A stretch of DNA of 64,000 bases. Source: Helianthus annuus. Lineage: Eukaryota > Streptophyta > Magnoliopsida > Asterales > Asteraceae. This document shows positions 9,399 through 19,321 of the stretch, piece by piece. The notes beneath the pieces were generated by a model. That model had not been told where the DNA came from. It saw only the letters and a list, made by a program, of their open reading frames with translations, and searched no databases. A program made the translations under genes and the position numbers. The stretch spans positions 131,153,307 through 131,217,306 of the forward strand of contig NC_035433.2 in the NCBI RefSeq assembly GCF_002127325.2, given 5' to 3'. Each line of letters opens with the position of its first letter. Position 1 is the first letter of the stretch.

Positions 9399-11811
9399 AG
9401 CATGTTATATAAGCTGAAGAAGTTACAGCTGACACGTACTTGACGCATTTATTTATAAACAAATGAATCAAAAGCATGAATCTAAGCTGCTATTTCATAG
9501 AAAGATTAAAGAGAATGTAACATGATCACCTTAAACATTCCACCAGACCAGAGAGCAAACATAGCACCAAAAGAAATTACTTCCGGGCCTCTCAAACCCA
9601 TCACTAATGACATGGTGGTCATGCAACCAAAAGCTGCCGCCATACTGCAACGATATTATACGTAGATAAGTATGCAATCGAAAACATGTTTTGTTCCCTA
9701 TTATTTATCTTTTTGCTCGAGCTGGGATATTTTGGAGATTGAGTATAAGTTGGTTACCGTGCCAGCACATCTTCCTTGCCTCTTAATTTCTTCATGGCAC
9801 ATAATATGCCCGAACTAGCACCCCCAGCAAACGCGAGATTACGAGCGCGTTCCCATCCCGATTCTAGGATCAAAGTCTGAATCACTGGCTGATACTTTCC
9901 AAAACTAGAAAGATACTGCATATATATATAGGGTAAAGTTCTTGTACAAATAATCTTAACATACTAAACATACAAATTGAAGGAAAACTCAAAAAGACAA
10001 GGTGGCATTTTTGTAATTATCAATAACTATCAAAGTTACTCTACAAATATACCTGAAGGGGTATGGTCCCAAAAAGCCGCGCAAACCTCCGCCCAGGTTG
10101 CGCGTGGAACCATACTCCTCATTTCAGAAAGCTTATTAATACTATCCACGCGCGGCCTGCACGCATTGTAATTTATCCCGCGCGAGGCAAGGCCCACAAG
10201 AGGCTCACATATCAGCACTTAGCATAAAACAATGGAACAAATGAGCATACTAACCCCGTGCGGATTAGTTTGCTGTCCAACAAGAGCCACTCAGTAGGGA
10301 AGCGCACAGCTACCCACAATGGTACATAAGGTACAAGTGGCAGTAAAAGGAGCCAATGAGCGTCTAGCAGGCTCTGGACAATCGTGCGCCACGATCGCCT
10401 GACGAGAAGTACACAAGGACGCCTACGTGGCACCAATCAGAGGACGGAGACAACTGTCCCACGATCTCCACTTGTCTGCTGATGGCAGAAGGACAACAAG
10501 GCCGACAACAATGACACGTGGCTCCAATCAAGGTGCGCCAGCACCGATGAACGTCTAGAAGCCACTAAGCGGTCGACGCCAGTGAGACAAAGAGCATATC
10601 CGTTTTGTTGTCCGCTTCTGGCCCAAGGCCCATCAGCCCATAACCCCTTACACCTCTCCGGCTATAAATAGAGACCTCATTCCACAGGTTAAACATTCTA
10701 TACCCTCTGCTTTCACTCTTTGCACTTAATTACTCTCAAAGCGGTCGCTTATTCTCACGCCGGTGCCTGGTTAAGAGGGAAACCCCCACATTCCCCTCTT
10801 AACGAGTAACGGTGTTTTGTTTTGCAGGATTGTTTACCAAGTCGGAGCTCAGATATCCTTAAGAAGATTAACCATCATGAAAGGAACATAGACCAATCTA
10901 ATTAACTCCCTAATTAGATCACTGTTTCTTCAATACCTAAAAAACCTAACCACTCCCCCCACCCCCAAAAAAACCTAAACCCCCCACCCCCCCCCCCACC
11001 CCCCAAAAACCTAAAAAAAACCTAACCCCCCCCCCCACCCAAGCTAAAATGCTAAAAACTAAACCCCCCAAAAAACCTAAAAAAATCTAAAAAAATAAAA
11101 AAAAAAAAAACACACAAATTATTTTATTTTATTTTTTTAACATTTTTTATTAAAAAATCGCTACTTTTAGTTTTTTTTTTTTTTGCTAACGAAATGTAGC
11201 GATTTTTTAATAAAAAATGTTAAAAAAAATTTGTGTTTTTTTAGGTATTTTTGGTTGTAACTTTGATAGTTGGTGGTAATTACAAAAATGCCACCTTGTC
11301 TTTTTGGGTTTTCCTTCAATTTGTATGTTTAGTATGTTAAGATTATTTGTATTTGATCTTTTGCCTATATATATATATAAGAAAAAAATATTAGTAAGCT
11401 TCATATTCCAACAAAGCTTTTTTTATAGATTATGCTAGCTAGGTACGCTGTTATTATTAGATAATCTATAATAGTATATGATAATTTGATTCTGATTGCA
11501 TTGTTAGTTGAAATATGGCAAACAACCCTAAGTGTAAATTGAAGAAATAAATAAAAGAAGGTAAATAAACATACATACATACATACCTCTTGCTCAGCAG
11601 AAGTCAATGGAAACTGAAGAGTAGATGTATTATGCATGAAGCAAATATCGAAAAAGACGCTGACAACGGCTCCTTTCACGGCGCCGGTGACGGCAGCTGC
11701 AATGGGTTCTGGAACCCATTTTTCAATTTGTTTTAGTCTACCCTTCACCTCTGAAAACCCTTTCTTAAGTCTACCCTCAAACTCAAACTCGTGCTTCATC
11801 TCATCAGCCAT
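8943..11811 (-). CDS. HP30-like Tim17/Tim22/Tim23 (PRAT) protein, five exons
   Basis: Coding exons on the minus strand: 11587-11811, 9758-9915, 9530-9644, 9087-9244, 8943-8985 (699 nt, 232 residues). It starts at ATG 11809-11811 (MADEMKHEFEFEGRLKKGF) and ends at TGA 8943-8945. Introns 1-3 are GT-AG; intron 4 uses a GC donor (AG|GCAAGT). The core ARNLAFAGGASSGILC, KKLRGKEDVLARMAAAFG, MSLVMGLRGPE, ALWSGGMFK fits the PRAT family, and the order of motifs matches Arabidopsis HP30 (At3g49560/At5g24650), inner-envelope proteins linked to transit-peptide-less plastid import. HP30 ends in a SAM domain. Here only its first half is recognisable (KTRDKFSCIGLGIDHHGMNF, LALLTDHR) before a short KEAKNGG tail. 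Four hydrophobic segments are expected. All exons are open, so the gene is probably functional. The family match is from memory. Confidence 0.85.
9361..9395. repeat. A35 homopolymer in HP30-like intron 3
   Basis: An uninterrupted run of 35 A on the plus strand, T on the gene's sense strand, inside intron 9245-9529. It may be a retroposon tail, but no element body is evident. Its length is likely to vary between individuals and assemblies. Confidence 0.9.
10054..10932 (+). mobile_element. Solo LTR, 879 bp, with 5-bp target duplication
   Basis: It begins TGAAGGGG and ends TTTCTTCA, flanked by ATACC at 10049-10053 and 10933-10937. A TATAAATA box (10663-10670) lies in the expected U3 place. Upstream are two copies of an ACGTGGC motif followed a few bases later by CCAAT (10425-10438 and 10514-10530). 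No primer site or polypurine tract adjoins it, so it is a recombined solo LTR. Its promoter would read on the plus strand, antisense to the HP30-like gene. Confidence 0.8.
10663..10670 (+). promoter_or_regulatory. TATA box of the intronic solo LTR
   Basis: TATAAATA followed by a pyrimidine-rich leader. Together with the upstream ACGTGGC and CCAAT motifs it forms a complete-looking pol II core promoter antisense to the host gene. Confidence 0.5.
10938..11110. repeat. C-rich CCTAAAC/CCCACCCC low-complexity tract
   Basis: Recurring CCTAAA and CCCCCACCCC words with poly-A and poly-C runs, inside the TIR element. A similar tract sits in the fold-back element at 13780-13970, so it is a family feature rather than a telomere. 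Confidence 0.7.
11130..11225. repeat. Near-perfect hairpin
   Basis: AACATTTTTTATTAAAAAAT plus CGCTAC on the left arm is matched by GTAGCG plus ATTTTTTAATAAAAAATGTT on the right, about 26 bp per arm around a T-rich loop of about 35 bp. Partial pairing continues outward (ACACAAATT/AATTTGTGT). Confidence 0.85.
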
Positions 11812-12043
11812 ACCACCCAACTACCTAAACAACAACACAGAATATCAAAATAAGTGAGAGAATATTGTTGTAATCAAACTGAAGATAATAGAAGAAGGGA
11901 GGTTTAAACGGTTTAGAGTCGATCGCCAACAACTGCCGCGGAGTTTTAAAAGGAAATTAGGGATTTGGGCATTAAAAGGAGCCTGTTGGAGTGGCCCTTG
12001 TTTAATTGGGCCTTGGCCCTTGAGCTTTCAGACTTAAGCCAGG
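11812..12043 (-). promoter_or_regulatory. 5' UTR and proximal promoter region of the HP30-like gene
   Basis: Sequence upstream of ATG 11811, moderately AT-rich. A TTTAG just upstream of the start could be a 5' UTR intron acceptor. No clear TATA box is seen, as is common for plastid import genes. Confidence 0.35.
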
Positions 12044-12545
12044 GATCGCCATGTACTTCCCAGGCATAAAAAAACCGTACCTGAAACCCGGTTTTCTTTA
12101 TACTCGGCTATTTTATACTGAAACCGAAACCAACCCTACCCTACCTGTATGGTATAGATAAGGTATGCATGTCTATCTCCATACCTGAAACCCGAAGCGA
12201 TCATACCCGATTAATACTCGAAACGAACAAGAACCGGAACCGATTATACCGGATACATGATTCCAATATCTATCTTTTAAATTTTTGTTACTGTATTTTA
12301 ATTTTTTTTTACATTATACGATGCATTTTAATAATAAATAACTAAAAAGACGAGAAAAAAGGGAAATAAAAATGCAATAGAGTATTAAAAAACCTAGACA
12401 CGTAGTACTAAAAAACTCGGAAGTAAGGTATAGAAAAACCCAAAAATAGGGTGTTTTAATACTTGGAACCGAACCCTACCCGGAACCGGGCACATAGAAT
12501 GTGGTTTTTTAGTCAAATAACCGGAATCGCAACCAAACCGATTAC
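12044..12545. repeat. Degenerate CCGAAACC/ACCCGG-rich repeat
   Basis: Dispersed ACCCGAAAC, CCGGAACC and GGTTTT words, partly inverted between the ends (AAACCCGGTTTTC near 12085, CCCGGAACCGGG near 12478). It is probably an old non-autonomous element. No coding signal and no clear target duplication. Confidence 0.4.
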
Positions 12546-12657
12546 AACAATAACCAAACAAACAGCTAACTCAAAAATGTTAAAAGAAAAAACAACTCAC
12601 AAGGCATTAAGCTAAGCACCCAAATCACAAGAATCAACTAGGCATTTAACTCAAAAC

Positions 12658-12663
<6 letters not shown>

Positions 12664-12702
<39 letters not shown>
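12664..12702. repeat. A39 homopolymer
   Basis: 39 consecutive A flanked by similar short stretches (GCATTAAGCTAAGCACC and GCAATAAGCTAGGCACC), which suggests the run split or followed a small duplication. Confidence 0.9.
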
Positions 12703-12707
<5 letters not shown>

Positions 12708-12981
12708 AAAGCAATAAGCTAGGCACCAGCGGTCCTCATCTTGGGCCTAAAACTGGTTATCCAACAACTCATCGTACCCAATTTAATAGCTCTTGGGCCA
12801 AGCCTCGAATTGGTTATAGACGTAGGCCCATTTTTGCATACCTATACATTCTTAGACTCTGAGTGGATACTCGATTACTGGGTAGTTGGGTTTAAACATA
12901 GCAATTTCATACTATATGAAGTTGGATGTTATTTTTTAAGTAAGAAAAACCTAGTTTTTTAGTTTAACAAATGCTTAGGGG

Positions 12982-13678
12982 TAGGGTTGTAAACGAACCG
13001 AACATTCAGTGAACAGTTCGTGAACCGTCCGGCGGGAAGTTCGTTTATGTTCGTTCGATTAGCTTAACGAACGAACACGAACAAAAAATTTCGTTCGGTT
13101 AGCTTAGCGAACGAACACGAACACAGGTCTCGTTCGTTCAACTGCGTTCGTGAACGTTCGGTAATATGTTCAATTACATTCGTTCATGTTCGTTTGTTTA
13201 TATTAAAAAAACAATAAATAATAAACCTTTTATCTAAACATATTGAAAACTTGAAACCATATTTTTTTCTAAGTTAGTTAAAATTTCAACATTCTAAGAC
13301 ATTTTTGGGGATAATTATATCTAAGTTAGTTAAACTTAATTCATCGTTTGGTGGTGTAGTAGACTTCTTGTGTTTTGGTTTATCATATAATGGTTGTATT
13401 TAACTACTTATATCAAATGTTAAGCATAACAATGTTTTTATGTTTTATTTTCAAGTTAAATGTTCGTTTGCATTCGTTTTTATTTGCTTCCATTCGTTTG
13501 TGTTTGAGACCAGTGTTCACGAACTGTTCGTGAACAACTGAATTTGCTTAAACAACGAACACGAACACAAACTTATGTTCGGTATGCGTTCGTGAACAGT
13601 TCGCGAACATGTTAATTTCCTTAACGAACGAACACGAACATGACCTTGTTCGTGCGTTCGGTTCGTTTACAGCCCTAG
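12982..13678. mobile_element. hAT-like non-autonomous element
   Basis: The ends are inverted: TAGGGTTGTAAACGAACCGA at the left and TAGGGCTGTAAACGAACCGA read from the right. TTAGGGG flanks both sides (12975-12981, 13679-13685), close to the 8-bp hAT duplication. Subterminal regions hold many AACGAACACGAAC/GTTCGTGAAC words, like Ac/Ds-type subterminal repeats. The middle is AT-rich with no transposase. Confidence 0.8.
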
Positions 13679-13696
13679 TTAGGGGTTAAGTTATTT

Positions 13697-14005
13697 TACA
13701 AAAGCTCATAAAAATAAGAAGTGTAAGAAGACATTATAGAGTGACAAGTGTCCGAGAACCTAAACTCACTGCACCACCACCTAAAACCTAAACACCCACC
13801 ACCACCCAAAAACCTAACCCCACCCCCCCCCCCACACCACCCGCAAAAAAAAAAAAAAAAAAAAAAAAGAAAAACTATACCTAACTAAACAACACCCCCC
13901 CCCCAAAAAAAAAAAAAAAAACCTAAAAGAAAAACTAACCCACCCCCATCCCACCACCACCCAATAACCTAAACACTTCTTATTTTTAGGAGTTTTTTAT
14001 TTGAC
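13697..14005. mobile_element. Fold-back MITE with C-rich core
   Basis: CATAAAAATAAGAAGTG (about 13709-13727) pairs with CACTTCTTATTTTTAGGAG (about 13974-13992). The centre is CCTAAAC/CCCACCACC low complexity with poly-C and poly-A runs. Boundaries are approximate and no target duplication is visible. Confidence 0.5.
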
Positions 14006-14376
14006 CCTAAACCATAAAGTTAGATGTTATTTTCTAAGTTAAAAAACCTACTTTAAAGTAAATAATTCACGAGTAATTTCAAGAGAAAAATGCCTGGACA
14101 GTCCCTGTGGTTTCGCCTTTTTTCACTTATAGTCCCCAAGTTTCTAAAATTACCTGAATAGTCCCCAACTTTTCATTTTTTGTTCCCGGATAGTCCCTGG
14201 GTCTAACTTCAGTTTGTTTTCTCTGTTAAGTGGGTGTGAAATTACCAATTTACCCTTAATGTAAAAACAAAACAAATTAATTAACTCTTCCATCCACCTT
14301 CAAACCTGCAACCCTACAGAACCTACAATCAACTCTTCCCTCCACCTTCAAACCTGCAACCCTAACTCCACCAACA

Positions 14377-14547
14377 ATGGCATTTTTCGATCTCAACATC
14401 CCCTACACCGATTCACCAAACCAAACCCCTACTAACAACAAATCCAAAATTGAAAAAGGGATAAACCTATGCAAATTTCTTTGGAAACATCAACAAATCA
14501 AATTCCAAATCCGTTTCAATCAAAATCGAAATTTGCGATTAGATTAA
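14377..14547 (+). pseudogene. Captured RNase P subunit p30 (RPP30)-like N-terminal fragment
   Basis: A 56-codon ORF starts MAFFDLNIPYTDSPNQTPT and runs to TAA 14545-14547. The start resembles the conserved N-terminus of plant RPP30 (Arabidopsis begins with a closely similar FFDLxIPYN segment), which in the intact protein leads into a PHP/TIM-barrel RNase P and MRP subunit. Only the first exon-like part is here; after about residue 30 the resemblance is lost. It lies inside Mutator-like TIRs, so it is best read as transduplicated sequence. The resemblance is short and from memory. Confidence 0.5.
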
Positions 14548-14828
14548 CAGAGGAAACAAAGAAATGACACACCAAAACAGGTATATATGTCCGGCACTAG
14601 CCATTCCTCAAGAGAAGCCATAATATTTGAATAGTGGTCAACCCAAAGACAGGAACTGCCTCTGAATCGAATATACATACAGATTTATACATACGCAATA
14701 AATCCACCTATCACCTATTCTTCTTGTAGTAATTAATCATCCAGAAACTGCCTCTGATTCAAACGCACACTTTCATCTTCTTCGCTACCACCTACAACCG
14801 GAGACTGAACTTAAACTCGTTCACAACG

Positions 14829-15035
14829 ATGGCATCTGTGATTTTGAGGAACACCGTCGCATCTTCATCGTTAATCACTGTCAACAACCACCCTCCACCT
14901 TCCACCATCATCAAGCTTCAAACCCGAAACAAAACCACAAAAATTTCCATGATCCTGTTTATCCAAAACCAACCAAATCAAAACACCAGTGACATCATAA
15001 CAAGCAACGAATCAACCATACAACACAACCAGTGA
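14829..15035 (+). pseudogene. Captured ORF resembling a plastid transit peptide
   Basis: A 68-residue ORF starts MASVILRNTVASSSLITVNN. It is rich in Ser, Thr, Asn and basic residues and nearly free of acidic ones, the composition of a plastid or mitochondrial targeting peptide. The mature part is not recognisable. It lies in the GC-richer interior of the Pack-MULE, so it is probably a captured first exon rather than a working gene. Confidence 0.3.
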
Positions 15036-15860
15036 CACCGGTTGTTCTGGTGACATTCCGATCCACATTTTTCGAAAAACGATCAGAGCAGTCGTCGCAG
15101 ACGGCGGTGTTACTGCCGGATCTCCCTCTCTCTGTCTTCGATCTCCGCCGCTCACTCTCTCCTTCGAACAGTCTCTCTCTACAATCAGAGGTGTGTGTGA
15201 ACTGGTACATAAAGGTGATGAAGATTGGGGGGTGGTGATGATGGCAGAAGTGGTGGTTGTGGCAGGGGTAGTTGTGACGATGGTGGTGGTGGTCGGTGGT
15301 GATGGCTGCGGTGGAGGTGATGGTGGTACCAGGGAGAAAGAGTAGGGAGAGAGAGAAAGGGAAAACTGGTGATGGTGTTTTGGTCATCGGTCGGAGAGGA
15401 GAAAAGGGGAAAGGGAAAAGGGTGGGGGTGGGTAAAAGGTTAGGTTTTTTTTATTAATTATTAAGGGTATTTTTGTAATTTCACATTCACACCCACTTAA
15501 CAGAGAAAACAAACTGAAGTTAGACCTAGGGACTATCCGGGAACAAAAAATGAAAAGTTGGGGACTATTCAGGTAATTTTAGAAACTTGGGGACTATAGG
15601 TGAAAAAAGGCGAAACCACAGGGACTATCCGGGCATTTTTCTCTAATTTCAATCTTAATCATGCACAAATCCATTTCGTTCGTGAGATTTCACGAGGCGT
15701 ATAAAAGATTTTTTTCTTTTCTTTTTTTTTAAAGGGTAAATTACATTTTTCGTCCTTTATGTTTGTAGCGGGTTACAACGGATGACTTTTAACTTCAATA
15801 ATTACAGTAACAATCATTTATTTGGAAAACTCGTTACACCTTTCATACTTTAACACTAAC

Positions 15861-17304
15861 TGTCGCAACCCCCGATCCCTAGTTCCCGGGAGCGGGCGGC
15901 CGCGAGCCAGTTTCGGTGGTATCATTTTATTATCCAATTTGGCAGCGGAATTTTTCATCAGGACCATAGTTAGGAAATATTTTATCAGAGTAAAATACCA
16001 CACTTTCATAATATTAAACACATGGGATAAAACCCAAGTTTTCAGTACACACATTTTCATAGGAATAAATCCTGTTTTTATTTAATAAAACATCTCTTTC
16101 ATTTAGGTAACTTTTATAGCCACTTTTTCCAAGCCTTCAGTGCTCTCCAGCTGGCTTCTATTTGGCTTTTACATTTTGTTACCTGAAACGCGTTTTACAA
16201 ACATTTGTCAGTGGGAAATACTGGTAAATGAATCCCAATTTAATCAAAACAAGAGTTTTATCATTTTACAGTATTGAGAGCGATCACATTGTTTATATCT
16301 ACACAATGTACTTGCCACTCGACCGGATCTGTGGCTATGGTCATATCACACATTGGCTAACCCATTGTCCAATTGTGAAGATTATCAAGTATTGTATACA
16401 AAACCCCATAATACCGACAGTAATTGAAGACTACAAAGACTCAATCACTGCTAATTGTCATTTAAATAAATAAATGTTTTGTAAAACAGTTGACACAAAA
16501 GAGGATTACTCACATTGCTGTCTTAGGGTTTTCAGTAAGGATTTCCTGGGAATAATCTATAAATTACACAAATGCACGCGTGTTAGTATAATAACCCATT
16601 TTAACATTAGTAATACCCTCACCGAGACGGTATTCCAACGACTACATCGGGTAGAACCACGACAGCCGTTACGGAACCCTAGATCAATCGGGCAGAGTAT
16701 CTAATACGTATCCAGGGGTTATAATACTTACAACGGAGCAGAACCTCGCTATTTAGGGGGGTATAATACCCGAGTATAATGCCTACTATGAGAGAATTAC
16801 GTTTAGAAAGAAAGAAATGAAAGATTCTGAATGAAACCCGATGGCCTACTTATATAGGTGCTGAGTCTGACTCTCTCGCGGCCCGCGTAACATAAGGGCA
16901 GGGCCTACGCGGCCCGCGTCAAAGCTGGGTCAACGCGTAGCTTGTCCCGGTCATGATCTAGCCTCGCCACGATGATGACACGTGTCATCACCGGGCTGCG
17001 CCACCAATTGAGACTCTCGCGGCCCGCGTTAACTTAATGGAGGTCTTACGCGGCCCGCCTAAACTTATAAATTAACGAAATCAAGTCTTGACCTTTATAC
17101 CACCCGCGTAAGGTTGAGGTGGGGTCCTACGCGGCCCGCCTCAACTTAATATTTCTTGTGTTTATTTTATTTTTAATGTTATATTGTATTTCGGGTTCGG
17201 TTTTCACATACGGGGTGTATTTAAAGATATATTGGGATATTTTAAATACTTTAGGGTGTCGGGAAAAATAATCGAGGGTGTCGGTTTAATTGAGGGTTGC
17301 TACA
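15861..17304 (-). mobile_element. Solo LTR, 1444 bp, with 5-bp target duplication CTAAC
   Basis: The plus strand begins TGTCGCAACCCC and ends GGGTTGCTACA, flanked by CTAAC at 15856-15860 and 17305-17309. The minus-strand TATATAAG box (16849-16856) gives the orientation. Upstream of the box (16865-17150) are five copies of a CGCGGCCCGC motif. There is no primer site beside it. The terminal GGGGGTTGCGACA resembles other Ty3/gypsy LTR ends in the window. Confidence 0.85.
16849..16856 (-). promoter_or_regulatory. TATA box of the 15.9-17.3 kb solo LTR
   Basis: TATATAAG on the minus strand, directly below a cluster of CGCGGCCCGC motifs at higher coordinates that may act as U3 promoter elements. 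Confidence 0.5.
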
Positions 17305-17973
17305 CTAACCAGGTTAAAAATTTAAGTTAAATCTATCCACTTAAGTGTATTATGGCTATTTCACGCTTTTATTTAAAATGTCTCTAAATTAAAACAACCA
17401 TCACCACCGTCGGTAACGACCACCAGCGTCGCCCCACCGCCAACCACCATCTGCTGCCAACCATCACCACCACTCCCTTCCCTTGTGAACAATTATCAAC
17501 AAGCTCAAAAAGCTCCACCCACTGCAACCAATTTGCATCTCCAACCAAAAACCTCTACGGTCACTACCAATCTTTAAAATCTTTTACAAAACACAATAAC
17601 CACTGCTAACATCTCACGGCCTGACATCTCACCACCGTCTCAACATCACCACCACAACCACCATAAACAACCACCCGACAACCAGGACCTGCCCCCACAC
17701 TCTCTCTACCTGTTCACTCTTATCGGTCACTGTCTCCCTATCTCTGTTAGGTTGCAGATCAGATCCTAAACAAATCTGCGATGGTGAATCGAAAAAACGA
17801 CCGGTGGCGGCTGACAATCACGCCCGAATCACCACCACCGGCGACTAGCGGTGGCGTCCAGCGACAATGAGTGGCTTCAGATGGTGACATGCTTCAGGTG
17901 ATAAGTTGTGAGACATAGTTGAAAGGTGAGATACGGTGGTGGCTGGATTTATTAGTGGTGGTGGAGGTTGGTT

Positions 17974-17976
<3 letters not shown>

Positions 17977-18006
<30 letters not shown>
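17977..18006. repeat. (GA)n microsatellite
   Basis: About 15 GA units inside the second MULE. Confidence 0.9.
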
Positions 18007-18013
<7 letters not shown>

Positions 18014-18311
18014 GCAATCAGAGTGATTCTAGGGTTAGAAATTGGGGAAGAAGATGTTTTATATGTAATTTTTTGTTTTATTTATTAAGAAAATTTTAAA
18101 TAAAAGCGTGAAATGACCATGATACCATTAAGTGAATAGATTTAACTTAAATTTTTAATCTGGTTAGTGTTAAAAGACGAAAGATGTAATGAGTTTTTTC
18201 AAATAAAGGATTGTGACTGTAATTATTGAAGTTAAAGGTCATCCATTGCAACCCGCTGCAAACATAAATGAGGAAAAGTGTAATTTACCCAAAAAAAAAA
18301 GAAGAAGAAGA

Positions 18312-18430
18312 CCATTTTACCAATGGTTTGGGGTCATACGTAACCCAAATCAGGGGAAAAATGTTTAAAAAAAGGCCGTTTTACCCTTGGTTTGGGATCA
18401 TACGTAACTCAAACCAGAGGTAAAAAAAGT
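18312..18430. repeat. Two-copy tandem repeat of about 65 bp
   Basis: Two units share CCATTTTACC/CCGTTTTACC, GGTTTGGGGTCATACGTAAC and CAAATCAGGGG-like segments. No coding role is evident. Confidence 0.7.
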
Positions 18431-18475
18431 CTTTTTTTTACCACACATGCCCTTTATATACCTCGTATAGGCCTA

Positions 18476-18910
18476 TATGGATGTATAGAAGGTTTATTTA
18501 TTTTTTTTACAATATTTCTTGTTTTAACAAAGTTTTATAAAAAAAAAAATAGTAGTATTGTATAGTATATGTACCAATATAGTTTAGTATAGGTATCATT
18601 ACAAGTATCGGTATAGATATCAATACAAGTATCGATATATGGGTGTATAGAAGTTTTTTTCGTTTGTTTTTTACAATATTTATCGTTTTAACAAAGTTTT
18701 ATAAAAAAATAGTAGTATTGTATAATATAGTATAGGTACCAATATAGTGTAGTATAGGTATCAATACAAGTATCGGTATAAGTATTAGTATGGTATAGTA
18801 TATGGGTGTATAGAAGGTTTTTTTTTGTTTGTTTTTTTACAATATCTCGTTTTAACAAAGTTTTATAAAAAAAAAAAATAGTAGTATTGTATGGTATACG
18901 TATACGTACC
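18476..18910. repeat. AT-rich tandem repeat of about 160 bp, 2.7 copies
   Basis: Units begin near 18476, 18639 and 18801 with TATGGRTGTATAGAAG and share ACAAAGTTTTATAAAAAA and AGTAGTATTGTAT. The last copy is partial. Confidence 0.85.
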
Positions 18911-19321
18911 AAAATATGTCATTTAATCTAATTAAAGAATTACCTCGTTGTCCTCGGTGTAACTCTTACGGGTCAAGACCCGGTCAGTAGCGTTGACTTA
19001 TCGAACCGGACATGAACTTCCAACATATACATGGCATGGGTCTTATACGAAACCTATACGAGGGGCGTATAGGCCTATATACAACGTATAGGACATGAGA
19101 GAGACCAGAACTGACACCATTCAATCACTTATTTTGAGGCATCCTAATATGCCACGTACACGGGATGCCCAAATAGATCCGTGAATAAATTTATCCTAAC
19201 AAAAACAAATCCGTTAACTCCCTTCCCCTCCTTGTTGAATTTTTTCCTAACTTTATCGCCCTTTGACCTATAATAAAAACAGTGACAATTCACAATATTC
19301 CTTTGATCTCAAGTGGAGTTT
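18911..19321. other. Noncoding flank
   Basis: GGGTCAAGACCCGGTC-type short palindromes and two CGTATAGGCCTATAT words (near 18470 and 19065). No gene is seen. Confidence 0.4.

Larger units (their letters stand above)
9931..11365. mobile_element. TIR element in HP30-like intron 1
   Basis: About 105 bp at 9931-10037 recurs inverted at about 11257-11365 with high identity (shared core ACAAATAATCTTAACATAC and CAAGGTGGCATTTTTGTAAT). The ends read GGGTAAAG and GGCAAAAG. Flanks are AT dinucleotide runs on both sides, consistent with but not proving a 9-bp duplication. Removing the nested solo LTR (10054-10932) and one copy of its target duplication leaves a MITE-sized element of about 550 bp with a C-rich centre and an inner hairpin. 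It supplies most of the 1671-bp intron. Confidence 0.8.
14083..15643. mobile_element. Pack-MULE (Mutator-like) with 9-bp target duplication
   Basis: Terminal inverted repeats of about 180 bp (14083-14260 and 15461-15643) start GAGAAAAATGCC on both ends. The 9-bp TAATTTCAA flanks the element exactly at 14074-14082 and 15644-15652, the Mutator signature. The interior has higher GC than the flanks and carries an RPP30-like 5' fragment (14377-14547) and a transit-peptide-like ORF (14829-15035). It lacks transposase, so it is a non-autonomous gene-capturing element. Confidence 0.9.
15734..18290. mobile_element. Second Mutator-like TIR element, left TIR split by a solo LTR
   Basis: The left end from 15734 (GGGTAAATTACATTTTTCGT) is matched inverted by the right end to 18290 (GGGTAAATTACACTTTTCCT read on the minus strand). 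The match runs about 190 bp once the solo LTR 15861-17304 is removed. The interior (about 17390-18060) is GC-richer, with CACCACC words and a (GA)n run, and may be captured sequence. Flanks are poly-T and poly-A, so the target duplication is unclear. A related TIR fragment lies at 33436-33515. Confidence 0.8.

Noticed and set aside
10938..11110. Telomere-like CCTAAACCC tract
   Set aside because: Irregular spacing, poly-C and poly-A runs, and location inside a TIR element argue against telomeric origin.
17629..17817. Minus-strand ORF in the second MULE
   Set aside because: Low-complexity CACCACC-derived sequence with no recognisable domain; possible captured sequence but not supportable as a gene.
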